Below are positions 1-7,471 of a stretch of DNA of 64,000 nucleotides, piece by piece. Where the stretch lies: assembly GCF_021729135.1 (NCBI RefSeq), contig NZ_JAJTWW010000010.1:36308-100307 (forward strand), in the 5' to 3' direction. The position numbers and the translations under genes were made by a program. Each line of letters opens with the position of its first letter. Position 1 is the stretch's first letter. Source of the stretch: Brevibacterium daeguense. GTDB taxonomy: Bacteria; Actinomycetota; Actinomycetes; Actinomycetales; Brevibacteriaceae. The notes under the pieces are model-generated. The model did not search any database and was not told where the DNA came from. It saw only the letters and a list, made by a program, of their open reading frames with translations.

Positions 1-606
1 GTCGATCTTCTTGCGCAGGTAGCCGATGTACACCTCGACGATGTTCTCCGATCCCTCATACGCCGTGTCCCACACGTTGTCCATGATCTCGGTCTTGGAC
101 ACGACCTCGTCGGCACGGCGGGCGAGGAACTGGAGGACCAGGAACTCCTTCGCCGTGAGTTGGATGGGCGTGTCGCCGCGGTGCACCGTCTTGCGGACGG
201 GATCGAGCCGCAGCGAGCCCACTCGGATCTCGACGGGACGCTGTGGGGCACCGCGACGAATCAGGGCGCGTACGTGAGCCAGCAGCACGTTGAAGTTGAA
301 GGGCTTGGTGAGGTAGTCGTCGGCACCGAGGTCGAAGGCATCGGTCTGGTCGTACTCGCCGTCCTTGGCAGTGAGCATGAGCACCGGCACCCAGTTGCCG
401 GCTGCACGGAGGTCCTTGAGCACGTCGTACCCGTTCTTTCCCGGCAGCATGAGGTCCAGGACGAGGACGTCGTAGGGGTTCTCCGCGGCCAGCCAGGACC
501 CGGTGATCCCGTCTTGGGCGAGGTCGACGACGAAGCCTTCCGCGGTCATCCCCGAACGCAGCGCTTCGCCCAGGACGCGCTCGTCCTCCACGATGAGCAC
601 ACGCAC
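1..606 (-). CDS. OmpR-family two-component response regulator (3' end outside window)
   Basis: Cytoplasmic DNA-binding response regulator; 202 codons are visible and the C-terminus runs off the left edge. The N-terminal receiver domain reads VRVLIVEDER with the phospho-acceptor Asp in VLDLMLPGKNGYDVL, the conserved Thr/Ala in MLTAKD and the Lys in DDYLTKPF. A winged-helix domain follows (LTAKEFLVLQFLARR, EVYIGYLRKKID). GTG start at 606, preceded by GGAGAG. It lies 63 bp downstream of a five-gene redox operon on the same strand, so it may be the last gene of that transcript, probably followed by a sensor kinase outside the window. The family is clear; the signal is unknown. Confidence 0.93.
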   Translation of the reverse strand, partial: MRVLIVEDERVLGEALRSGMTAEGFVVDLAQDGITGSWLAAENPYDVLVLDLMLPGKNGYDVLKDLRAAGNWVPVLMLTAKDGEYDQTDAFDLGADDYLTKPFNFNVLLAHVRALIRRGAPQRPVEIRVGSLRLDPVRKTVHRGDTPIQLTAKEFLVLQFLARRADEVVSKTEIMDNVWDTAYEGSENIVEVYIGYLRKKID

Positions 607-669
607 GCTTCTCTCCGTCCGCGAGGCGCCGCGCGTCCGCCGATGGCCGCGGGCGAGTTGAACAGAATT

Positions 670-891
670 CTAGGCGCTGGAGCGGTCGGATGCCGAGCGG
701 TCCGGCTCCGGTTTCCGCCTTGTCAGGTGGAGCGCCAGCGCAGGACAGGCAGCCGCAACAGTCCGCTCATCGCGGCGCGAGGCGAACTCGCCGATGATCG
801 GGTACCCCCATTCGTCGAGAGTGACGGCCTCGGGGAACAGACCGGCGCAGACCCCGTGCGCCCGACAGGCGGTGCGGTCGATCTCGATCAT
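670..891 (-). CDS. Small 3Fe-4S/4Fe-4S-type ferredoxin
   Basis: A 73-residue single-cluster ferredoxin. Cysteines sit at residues 9 (CRAHGVC), 15 and 49 (AACPAL), the C-x2-H-x2-C...CP pattern of P450-type actinobacterial ferredoxins that carry a 3Fe-4S or three-Cys cluster. The start ATG at 891 overlaps the stop of the upstream NuoF-like gene (ATGA), so translation is probably coupled. It is likely the soluble electron carrier that exchanges electrons with the NuoF-like flavoprotein. The Arg/Ser-rich last 15 residues are unremarkable. Confidence 0.85.
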   Translation of the reverse strand: MIEIDRTACRAHGVCAGLFPEAVTLDEWGYPIIGEFASRRDERTVAAACPALALHLTRRKPEPDRSASDRSSA

Positions 892-2132
892 GGTCGCGCC
901 TCGTGGAAAATCGCCCGTGCGGGCGCGGCCGCCTCGGCCGCGCAGCGCCCGCGGTGATGGCGGGCGATCTCGTCCGGGAAGGCGCGCAGCGCGCTTCGCG
1001 TCATGGCGGCCACGCCGTCGGGAAAGCCGCAGGCGCCTCGGCCGTCGATCTCCGCCAGAAGCGTCTGCAGACGCGGCAGCGTCGTGTCGCCGGTGCTGAG
1101 GCCGGACCAGTGGGATGCGAGCGAGTCGAGGCCGAACATGCACGGCCCGCACTGGCGCGCGGACTGGCGGGCGGCGTACCGGAGCCAGGCGGCGATCTTC
1201 GAGACCGGGCATCTGTCGGGCGGGAGTACGGTGATTGCTCCGGACCCGACTCCGGAGGGCGGACGTCCGCATCGGACCGTCGGCCCGGCGCCCGCCTCGG
1301 GAATGCCGCCGAGGCGTGCCAGCCCCTCGGGTGAGAGCACGGCGGCCGCCGCTTCTGTCGGATTGGCCCAGACTCCGCCGAGGCCCCCGATGCTCGTATT
1401 GGACACGGGAGCACCGGCGCCGGCGAGCAGTTCGGTCAGGCGGACCCCGGCTGTGCTGTCGAACACGGACACGATGCCGTTCCACGCGACGCTGAACAGC
1501 TGTGGGCCGGGGGCCGAGGGGGTTCCCAGCGAGCGGAACCACTCGGGGCCGTGCTCGGCAATCTGCGCAATCCGCCACACCGTCTCGGCATTGAGCACCA
1601 ACGTCGGCGGGACGGTGACCCGGCCGCGGTCACGTCCGGTCGTGATCGCCGGCTCTCCCAGGCGACGTCGCTGCGTCAGAGGCCTGCTGTGATGCACAGG
1701 CCGGGCATCGGCTCCGGCGGCTGCCGCGGCAATGGCGGACGCTTCCGAAGCGACGTAACGATCCGGCACGGTCAGGACGTCGGTCCCGGCGGCGGCGAGC
1801 TCGTCGAGCGCGGCTCGGCGCGCCGGCGTGAACGTGGGGTGATCGGGATCGCCCGCGCGCAGCGAGCTCGCGTGGATCGCGAGCAGCGGCGGGAGTCCGC
1901 CGCTCCACGCCCGGATGAGGTCGATGCCGTGCTGGAGCTCAGCAGTCCGGTGATCGAGGACCCAGCGGTCCTTCGCCGCGCCGATCTCGCCGTCGCAGGC
2001 GTTCACGATGAGGCGGGCGTGAGAGGAGCGGGCGGCGTCGAGCTTGCGAGCTGCGGGGAACCCGCCGCCGCCGCGACCGCCGAGACCGGCTGCGGCGACC
2101 GCGCCGGAGAGTGTGCCCTGCCGCGGTGTCAT
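888..2132 (-). CDS. NuoF-like (complex I 51 kDa / SLBB) flavoprotein oxidoreductase
   Basis: 414 residues. The N-terminus has the FMN/NADH-binding signatures of the complex I 51-kDa family: GGRGGGGFPAARKL (about residues 18-31) and VNACDGEIGAAKDRW (about 43-57). The C-terminal cluster-binding segment reads SARQCGPCMFG and, later, RGACGFPDG. Against the usual SCGxCxPCREG...C pattern the first Cys is Ala, leaving three cysteines; this may mean an altered cluster. Both ends overlap neighbours by ATGA (ferric-reductase-like gene upstream, ferredoxin downstream). Inference: it moves electrons between NAD(P)H or a quinone-side membrane partner and the ferredoxin. It is a stand-alone NuoF relative, not part of a nuo operon. 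Confidence 0.82.
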   Translation of the reverse strand: MTPRQGTLSGAVAAAGLGGRGGGGFPAARKLDAARSSHARLIVNACDGEIGAAKDRWVLDHRTAELQHGIDLIRAWSGGLPPLLAIHASSLRAGDPDHPTFTPARRAALDELAAAGTDVLTVPDRYVASEASAIAAAAAGADARPVHHSRPLTQRRRLGEPAITTGRDRGRVTVPPTLVLNAETVWRIAQIAEHGPEWFRSLGTPSAPGPQLFSVAWNGIVSVFDSTAGVRLTELLAGAGAPVSNTSIGGLGGVWANPTEAAAAVLSPEGLARLGGIPEAGAGPTVRCGRPPSGVGSGAITVLPPDRCPVSKIAAWLRYAARQSARQCGPCMFGLDSLASHWSGLSTGDTTLPRLQTLLAEIDGRGACGFPDGVAAMTRSALRAFPDEIARHHRGRCAAEAAAPARAIFHEARP

Positions 2133-2782
2133 GTCGGGGTCCTCTCGGCAGTGCGGCGGGTGACGTCGGCAGCGCGGCGCGTGCGTCCGGTGTCTTCCGC
2201 AGAGCGGTGGGGTGGGCGGAGTTCGAGCAGGCCCGGATAGCCGGCACGCGCCTGCCGGTCGCGATCGCGGTGGACGAGCCGGTGGATGAGAGCGCCGCCG
2301 AACACGCCGCCGCTGACCACGCATGCTGCGACTGTCAGTCCGCTCGCCGCCATGGCGAGACCATGGATGACCGCGAAGGCGAATGCGGCGTAGGTCAGGA
2401 AGTGGATGCCGCGCCACCAGCGTTCAGAGATGCGGTGCCGGACCAGCGACACCACGACGACGGTGATCGCAATGTCGAGAGCCATAGTCCCCAGCCCGAC
2501 CCAGACTCGCTCATAGCCCGAGGCGAACGGCGCCACAGCTGCGATCCAGCCGATGTCGACATAGTCGTCGACCACAGCGGTGATCACATGGACGGCGAGG
2601 AACACGATGGCGCCGAGCGCGAGCGTCCGGTGGACGCCGGCGACCACGGCAGCCGCGCCGCCGGCGCGGCCGTGGACGGTCCGAGCCGCGGTGAGCATGC
2701 CGAGCACCATGACCGAGGTGAGCAGCACGAGAGCGACGAGCCCGGCGGAGCGGGAGATGAACCACAGGAGCTCTCCTGTCAT
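2129..2782 (-). CDS. Ferric-reductase-like / cytochrome b561-type membrane protein
   Basis: 217 residues with about six hydrophobic helices, starting MTGELLWFISRSAGLVALVLL. Paired helix histidines (HRTLALGAIVFLAVHVITAV and HFLTYAAFAFAVIHGLAM) match heme ligation in ferric-reductase-like transmembrane domains. The C-terminal tail is cytoplasmic-looking and basic. ATGA overlaps join it to apbE upstream and the NuoF-like gene downstream. In related actinobacterial operons such proteins pass electrons across the membrane to flavinylated partners; that role here is inference. Confidence 0.8.
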   Translation of the reverse strand: MTGELLWFISRSAGLVALVLLTSVMVLGMLTAARTVHGRAGGAAAVVAGVHRTLALGAIVFLAVHVITAVVDDYVDIGWIAAVAPFASGYERVWVGLGTMALDIAITVVVVSLVRHRISERWWRGIHFLTYAAFAFAVIHGLAMAASGLTVAACVVSGGVFGGALIHRLVHRDRDRQARAGYPGLLELRPPHRSAEDTGRTRRAADVTRRTAERTPT

Positions 2783-3759
2783 GCCGCTGCCTCCTCGGTC
2801 GTGACTCCGTCGCAGCGGTTCGGGACCGCCGTGGTGGGCCACCTGATGGCGGTGCGTCGGTCGGCGCCGACCAGCAGTGCGTGCACATCGCGCCCTGCCA
2901 GCCAGTCCGGGGCGGCGTCTCCGAGCACGATGGCTGCGGTGCTGGCAGCGTTCGCCGCCACCGCGCTCGCGGCCGTGACGGTGGCCGTGTGCCATACCGG
3001 AAGGGCCGGCTCACCGCTGCGGGGGTCGATGATGTGATGCAGGCTGCGACCGTCGCGCTGCCAGCGGCGCAGCTGCGTGGACGAGGTCGCCATTCCGCCG
3101 GCGCTGAGCTCCACGGCGTCGACGAGCCGGTCGTGCGCGTCCATGATGCCGAGCGGGACACCGGAGCTCGGAGCGAGGCCGGCCAGTGCGATGTCACCAC
3201 CGCAGTTGACAACGAACGCGCCGGGCAGCTGGGAGTCGCAGCGGGCTGCGATGGCGTCGGCCGCGAAGGCCTTTCCGATCGAGCCCACGTCGAGCAGGGT
3301 CCCCGCCGGGAGCGTCAGGCGCCGTCCGCGAAGCTCGACGTTCTGCCATCCGGAGGACCTCTCCGACGGAACCGGCGGCACCCAGGCCGCCCACTCGTGC
3401 GGGGCCCTGGAGCGCACCGCGTCGATGTCCACGTCGTATCCGGCGGCGAGCAGCCCGGCTCCCAGCGTGGGGTCGTTGAGACCGCCGGTGTCCGCCGCCG
3501 CCCACAAGGCTGCCCGGAGAACTTCGGCCAGCAGGGGACTGATTTCGGCGGTGACCGGCCCGTGCAGTGCGGCGCGATTGAGACTGTCGAGCTCGGAGAC
3601 GTGGAAGCGAGACGCAGCCGAATCGAGTTCGGCAAGGAGGTCTTCGGCGATGGCGACAGCTATGGGACGCGCGGATTCCTCGCTGCACAGAATCTCGTGC
3701 TCAGCTCCGATCGCCCGGAAGCGCGCTGCGTGGAAGGTGGGAGCAGGGTCGCGCATCAT
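2779..3759 (-). CDS. apbE: ApbE family FAD:protein FMN transferase
   Basis: 326 residues, the usual size for ApbE. Family signatures are LLDVGSIGKAFAADA (about 150), VVNCGGDIALAG (about 178), SSTQLRRW and HHIIDPRSGEP (about 225-240), the last being part of the FAD/Mg site. ApbE covalently attaches FMN to a Ser/Thr of an acceptor protein. No classic FMN-binding acceptor domain is encoded elsewhere in this operon, so the substrate is unclear. No convincing signal peptide is seen, so FMN transfer may occur in the cytoplasm. Starts with ATGATG; its 5' end overlaps the stop of the acidic exported protein gene. Confidence 0.93.
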   Translation of the reverse strand: MMRDPAPTFHAARFRAIGAEHEILCSEESARPIAVAIAEDLLAELDSAASRFHVSELDSLNRAALHGPVTAEISPLLAEVLRAALWAAADTGGLNDPTLGAGLLAAGYDVDIDAVRSRAPHEWAAWVPPVPSERSSGWQNVELRGRRLTLPAGTLLDVGSIGKAFAADAIAARCDSQLPGAFVVNCGGDIALAGLAPSSGVPLGIMDAHDRLVDAVELSAGGMATSSTQLRRWQRDGRSLHHIIDPRSGEPALPVWHTATVTAASAVAANAASTAAIVLGDAAPDWLAGRDVHALLVGADRRTAIRWPTTAVPNRCDGVTTEEAAA

Positions 3760-4199
3760 GATCCGCTCGAAGAGGTGACGGGCGCCCGATGCGTGGAGCG
3801 GGGGGCGGTGTCGGTGGTGGTTCCGGGGGTGTGGGTCGAAGCCCTGCCCGAGGTGCCGGCGTCCTCTGGCCTCTCGACATCGGAGTGGGACCTGGCGGAG
3901 TCTTGCGAATGGTCCGATTCGTACTCCTCGTCCGACCCGTGCTCGTGGTCGTCGTACCTCTCGGTCCCGTGATCCTCGTCGGACCCGGACGACTCTGCAC
4001 GTGACTGCGAGCCGTGGTCGGAGGCGCTCTCTGCTCCCGGTGCGGGAGCCGATTCAGCTGCATCATCATCGAATGACGTGCCCGTGCCGCCTGTGGTGGC
4101 CGCGAGACCGGCAGTCAGCCCGCCCGACAGGAGGGCCGCGACCGCGAGCACCCCGAACGTGGTGCGACGGATGGCGCGAGCTGCAGGCGAGTTGTTCAT
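3756..4199 (-). CDS. Acidic Ser/Asp/Glu/His-rich exported protein, first gene of redox operon
   Basis: 147 residues of unknown family. Residues 1-33 look like a signal peptide or membrane anchor (basic RAIRRTT, then a hydrophobic stretch to AGLAATTGG). The rest is low-complexity and strongly acidic with many Ser, Asp, Glu and His (around residues 60-110) and a Thr/Ser-rich tail. Such a composition could bind metal ions, but no domain is recognised. RBS GGAAGG precedes the ATG. It overlaps apbE by ATGA, so it is co-translated with the redox genes; it occupies the place where an FMN-binding acceptor protein often sits. Confidence 0.7.
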   Translation of the reverse strand: MNNSPAARAIRRTTFGVLAVAALLSGGLTAGLAATTGGTGTSFDDDAAESAPAPGAESASDHGSQSRAESSGSDEDHGTERYDDHEHGSDEEYESDHSQDSARSHSDVERPEDAGTSGRASTHTPGTTTDTAPRSTHRAPVTSSSGS

Positions 4200-4245
4200 T
4201 GTCGTGTTCCTTCCGCTGGATGGTGCTCCAACGGTAGGACGCAGG

Positions 4246-4263
4246 ACCTGAAGCAGACCTGAA
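4246..4263. promoter_or_regulatory. Direct repeat ACCTGAA-N4-ACCTGAA, likely OmpR-type regulator site
   Basis: Two exact ACCTGAA heptamers (4246-4252 and 4257-4263) are spaced by one helical turn (11 bp) about 50-65 bp upstream of the first redox-operon gene. Head-to-tail 7-mers with an 11-bp period are typical of OmpR/PhoB-family binding. The response regulator at 1-606 is an obvious candidate ligand, but this is inference. Confidence 0.55.
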
Positions 4264-4307
4264 CCTGCAGGGCGGGAATCGAGGAGTGACCCGATATCGC
4301 GGACCCG

Positions 4308-4870
4308 TCACGGCTGTCCGTACCCGGAGGAGGGCATTCGTCGGTGGTCCTTCCGCGCCGGACTTCTGGGGCCCAGTGCCACCTCCCACACCTGGCCGGG
4401 ACCGAGTGTTCTCGTCATCCCCTCGGCGCAGACCCGGATGGGGGCGGCCGAGCCCGAATGGAGTCGGATGTGCATTCGGCGGCTCGTCACGTCGATGGTC
4501 ACCGGCTGCCCCCGATAGCTCAGTTCGAAGGAGGCGGAGTTCAGCTCGTCCGGCAGCGCCGGGTGCAGCCACAGAGCGTTGTCCCGGGTCTCCACGCCTC
4601 CATAGCAGCGCATCACCATGTCCGCGGTGCCGGCCATCGCGCCGAGGTGAACGCCCTCCCGTGTCGTACCGCCCTGAGTGTCGGCCAAGTCCGCCTCCAG
4701 CGCCTCGGTGAGGAGCGCCCAGGACCCGGCCCGGTCAGTGCGAGCAGCCACCCACGCATGGACGACCCGACTGAGCGTCGAGCCATGGCTGGTGCGCTCC
4801 AGGTAATAGCGGACAGTGCGCGGGATCAGTGCAGGAGGCAGCTCATAGCCGAGGCGGGCGAACAGACGGC
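4308..4870 (-). pseudogene. C-terminal remnant of a GH65 glycoside hydrolase/phosphorylase
   Basis: The leftward frame from about 4870 to the stop at 4308 matches the C-terminal end of GH65 enzymes (trehalose/maltose phosphorylase-type, often fused to HAD domains in actinobacteria). Diagnostic stretches are RTVRYYLERTSHGSTLSRVV, TQGGTTREGVHLGAMAGTAD and WLHPALPDEL. GH65 proteins are about 750 or more residues; only about 190 remain, without the catalytic (alpha/alpha)6 core. The homology stops abruptly next to the Usp fragment on the other strand. No start or RBS is expected for this remnant. Confidence 0.8.
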
Positions 4871-5621
4871 TGGAGTCTGCGTCTGGTGACGGCGTTCGCC
4901 GGGCCGGTCCCCGACAGCGGCGGCGGACGGTGGTCGAACGCCTACCGACAGGCGGTGTCCGAAGCGGTCGATTCGGTGGTCTCCGGCCTGCTCGAGCGCG
5001 CCGAAGATGCAGGAGTCGACGCCACCGCCCGGACAGTCGAGGGCGACGCCGGAGGAGTGCTCGTCCAGGCGAGCCGATCGGCTCGCCTGATGGTCGTCGG
5101 CAGGCACGGACGGAATCGGTTCGCCGGCCGTTTCCTGGGGAGCGTGTTCGGCAAGCTCGCTTCGCATTCCCGGTGCCCGACGCTGGTGGTTCCGGAGACG
5201 AGGCACTCCTCCTCAGCCAGAGCGCCGGCGCCGGAACAGGAACAGGAACAGGCGCACACCGGTGCGCATGACGACGAACACTTTGCGCTGCTGGCGGAGT
5301 CGGGGCAGCGGTCACCGGAGCGCCGACCCTGCACCAACGTCCACCCTGTGATGAGCTTCGACCCCGAAGTGGTGGCAGGAATCGACGTCGGCGACAGCGG
5401 CCTCCCGGTCGCCCTCCAGGCCGCCGAGGCAGCGCGGGCGCTGGGCCGCCCGCTGACCCTGGTCTCGGCGGCACCGCTGAACGTCGAAGGTCATTGGTTC
5501 CCGAATCCGGTCGAATACAGCTTCGGCATTCCGGTCATTCAAGCGCGGTTCACGGGCCGGTCCTCATCGTGCCGATGGGGAAGAACGATCACAGCCATCC
5601 GACTCGTTTGAACACCAGGTA
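4871..5621 (+). pseudogene. Broken tandem universal stress protein (UspA) gene
   Basis: The rightward frame begins abruptly inside a first Usp domain (SLRLVTAFAG...). It includes the ATP-binding-like signature VVGRHGRNRFAGRFLGSVF and ends LASHSRCPTLVVPE. An EQEQEQ/His-rich linker follows, then the start of a second Usp domain (VVAGIDVGDSGLPVALQAA). After about position 5530 the middle of domain two is missing, and the expected C-terminus (SSAVHGPVLIVPMGKND) continues in another frame up to TAG at about 5621. The gene has therefore lost its 5' end and has an internal frameshifting deletion. Its tail overlaps the 3' end of corA. Confidence 0.8.
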
Positions 5622-6710
5622 GAGCAGCAGACTGCCGGAGAGCATCAGCCCCAGCGCGAACGGGTATCCCAGCAGCCAGTGAAGCTCCGGCATGTGCTTG
5701 AAGTTCATTCCGTACGCGCCGGCGATCAGCGATGGGAAGAAGAAGATGCCGGCCCATGCGGAGATCTTCTTCATCTGCTCGTTCTGCTGGATCGACAGCT
5801 CGTTCAGCTGCCGCATGTCGTCGTTCTGCCGCTCGGCGATCAGCGTGGCATTGACGCTGAAGATCTCCCGGACCACGGTGCGCAGCCGCTCCAGGCGCTC
5901 GATCGCCGTGTGGATGTGGTCGGTGACATCGCGCATTCCCCGGAGCAGATCCTCGGGTGGGCGGTGACGATCCAGTGAGACGTGCAGCGAGGCCGCGAGG
6001 CCGCCCAGCGGATTCACTGCGCGACCGAGCTCGATGAGCTCGCGTGACAGGTAGTAGACGTCCCGCGACGGGACCGGGCCCGTTCCGAAGATGCGCTCCT
6101 CGAGGGAGTCTCCGTAGTCCTCCAGGGCGCTGAGCAGGGGCTCGTAGCCGTCCACCACTTCGTCCATGATCCGGTAGAGAGCAGACAGCTGCGGGAACTC
6201 GAGAAAGCGGGGGTCGCGCTCGAAAGCTCTGCGCACAGCCGGCAGGTCCACCGAGTCCGTATGGGCAACCAGGATGACGAACGCGGCACCGACGAACACG
6301 TGGAGTTCGCCGACTCGGACGTCGATGATCGCGGGATCTCTCGCGACATCACTCTCGGAGGGAGTCGGAGCGGCCTCGGCCGGGCGCAGCACCACGAAGT
6401 CGGTGGTGCCGTAATGCTCGTACTTGGGCCGCTGATGCGCCTCGGCCGCATCCTCGACGGCGAGCGGATGCAGATCGAAGCGCGCAGCGAGTTCAGCGAG
6501 GTCCTCCCGGCTGGGTCGCAGCAGGTCGATCCACAGGAAGGGCTGCTCGTTCGAGTGCTGGTCGAGCGCGAGATCGAGGGCGTCTGCCGCCTCGGCGACG
6601 CTCCGGGGATGGGCGACCGCGTCCGCCTCGATGTAGAGGACGAAGTGGTCGCCGGCATTGCAGCGGGTGGGCCGCTCCGAGTGTTGGTTGAGGTAACGCG
6701 GATCTGCCAC
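5589..6710 (-). CDS. corA: CorA family divalent cation (Mg2+/Co2+) transporter
   Basis: 373 residues, normal CorA length. A large soluble N-terminal domain (about 1-310) with helical segments is followed by two C-terminal transmembrane helices with the selectivity motif YGMNF (in AGAYGMNFKHMPEL). The C-terminus is the short basic FKRVGWL. GTG start at 6710 behind GGGAG. The pore motif makes the family assignment firm; the ion specificity is not readable from sequence. The gene stands alone, convergent with the Usp remnant and divergent from the flavodoxin gene. Confidence 0.95.
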   Translation of the reverse strand: MADPRYLNQHSERPTRCNAGDHFVLYIEADAVAHPRSVAEAADALDLALDQHSNEQPFLWIDLLRPSREDLAELAARFDLHPLAVEDAAEAHQRPKYEHYGTTDFVVLRPAEAAPTPSESDVARDPAIIDVRVGELHVFVGAAFVILVAHTDSVDLPAVRRAFERDPRFLEFPQLSALYRIMDEVVDGYEPLLSALEDYGDSLEERIFGTGPVPSRDVYYLSRELIELGRAVNPLGGLAASLHVSLDRHRPPEDLLRGMRDVTDHIHTAIERLERLRTVVREIFSVNATLIAERQNDDMRQLNELSIQQNEQMKKISAWAGIFFFPSLIAGAYGMNFKHMPELHWLLGYPFALGLMLSGSLLLYLVFKRVGWL

Positions 6711-6840
6711 TGCGATCTCCCGGTCCGGCGAACGTGTCTGCTGGAATTGTCCCAGATCAGACAGGAGTCAGGCTTCCTTCCGTCGTTCGACGGTTCTACT
6801 CTGGAAGGACCTGATCCGGTACTCGACGAAGAGGTCCACG

Positions 6841-7425
6841 ATGAGAGTTCTGATCGGATACTCCAGTGCCCATGGGTCCACTGCAGAGATCGCCCGGCGG
6901 ATCGCCGCCGTCCTGCGCGACACGCCGAAGGCCGAGGTGCGCGACCCGCTGACGGCCGAGGTGCGCGAGACGCTGACGGTCGAGGTGCGACCGCTTGAGG
7001 ACGTGCACCGCCTGGAGGGGTTCGACGCCGTCGTCCTCGGCAGTGCGATTCACAGCCAGTCGTGGCTGCCGGAGGCCGCCGAATTCGTGGAGCGCCACTC
7101 CGCAGAGCTGCGTGCGCGCCCGGTGTGGCTCTTCAGCGTGGGGATGAGCGGCGCGCTGCCGCGCTTCCTGCGCGCTCCGGCGAAGGCGGCGCAGAACCGG
7201 AAGCTGGCCGAGGCACTGCGAGAGCAGGCTCGCCCTCGCGGCCACGGACTGTTCTCCGGAGTGGCCGCCGCCGAGGAGTTTCCCCGCTGGGTCAGGATCG
7301 TCCTGCGCGCCATCGGCGGGCGGTTGGGCGACCTGCGCGACTGGGAGGAGATCGACGATTGGGCCCGCGGCGTTCGCACTGAGGTCACCGGCCGAGGCGA
7401 ACAGAAGGTTGGGCAGACCGGATAG
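6841..7425 (+). CDS. Flavodoxin domain protein (HemG/protoporphyrinogen-oxidase-like)
   Basis: 194 residues with the FMN phosphate-binding loop near the N-terminus ([17 protein letters not shown]) and a second flavodoxin signature ([13 protein letters not shown], about 65). It resembles the menaquinone-dependent protoporphyrinogen-oxidase/flavodoxin-5 group, but a role in heme synthesis is not shown; no heme genes are nearby. Residues 31-50 are an internal tandem duplication ([20 protein letters not shown]) that normal flavodoxins lack. ATG at 6841; the gene ends 46 bp before the DUF4389 start. Confidence 0.85.
   Translation: MRVLIGYSSAHGSTAEIARRIAAVLRDTPKAEVRDPLTAEVRETLTVEVRPLEDVHRLEGFDAVVLGSAIHSQSWLPEAAEFVERHSAELRARPVWLFSVGMSGALPRFLRAPAKAAQNRKLAEALREQARPRGHGLFSGVAAAEEFPRWVRIVLRAIGGRLGDLRDWEEIDDWARGVRTEVTGRGEQKVGQTG
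6931..6992 (+). repeat. 24-bp in-frame tandem duplication within flavodoxin gene
   Basis: Two 24-bp copies (6931-6954, 6955-6978; GCCGAGGTGCGCGA start) and a partial third (6979-6992) lie in frame and encode [16 protein letters not shown] and VEVR. A recent slippage expansion that preserves the reading frame. Confidence 0.85.
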
Positions 7426-7471
7426 CCGGCGGCAGGCCGCGCGGCGTGAATTCCCAGCGAAAGGTGTCGCA

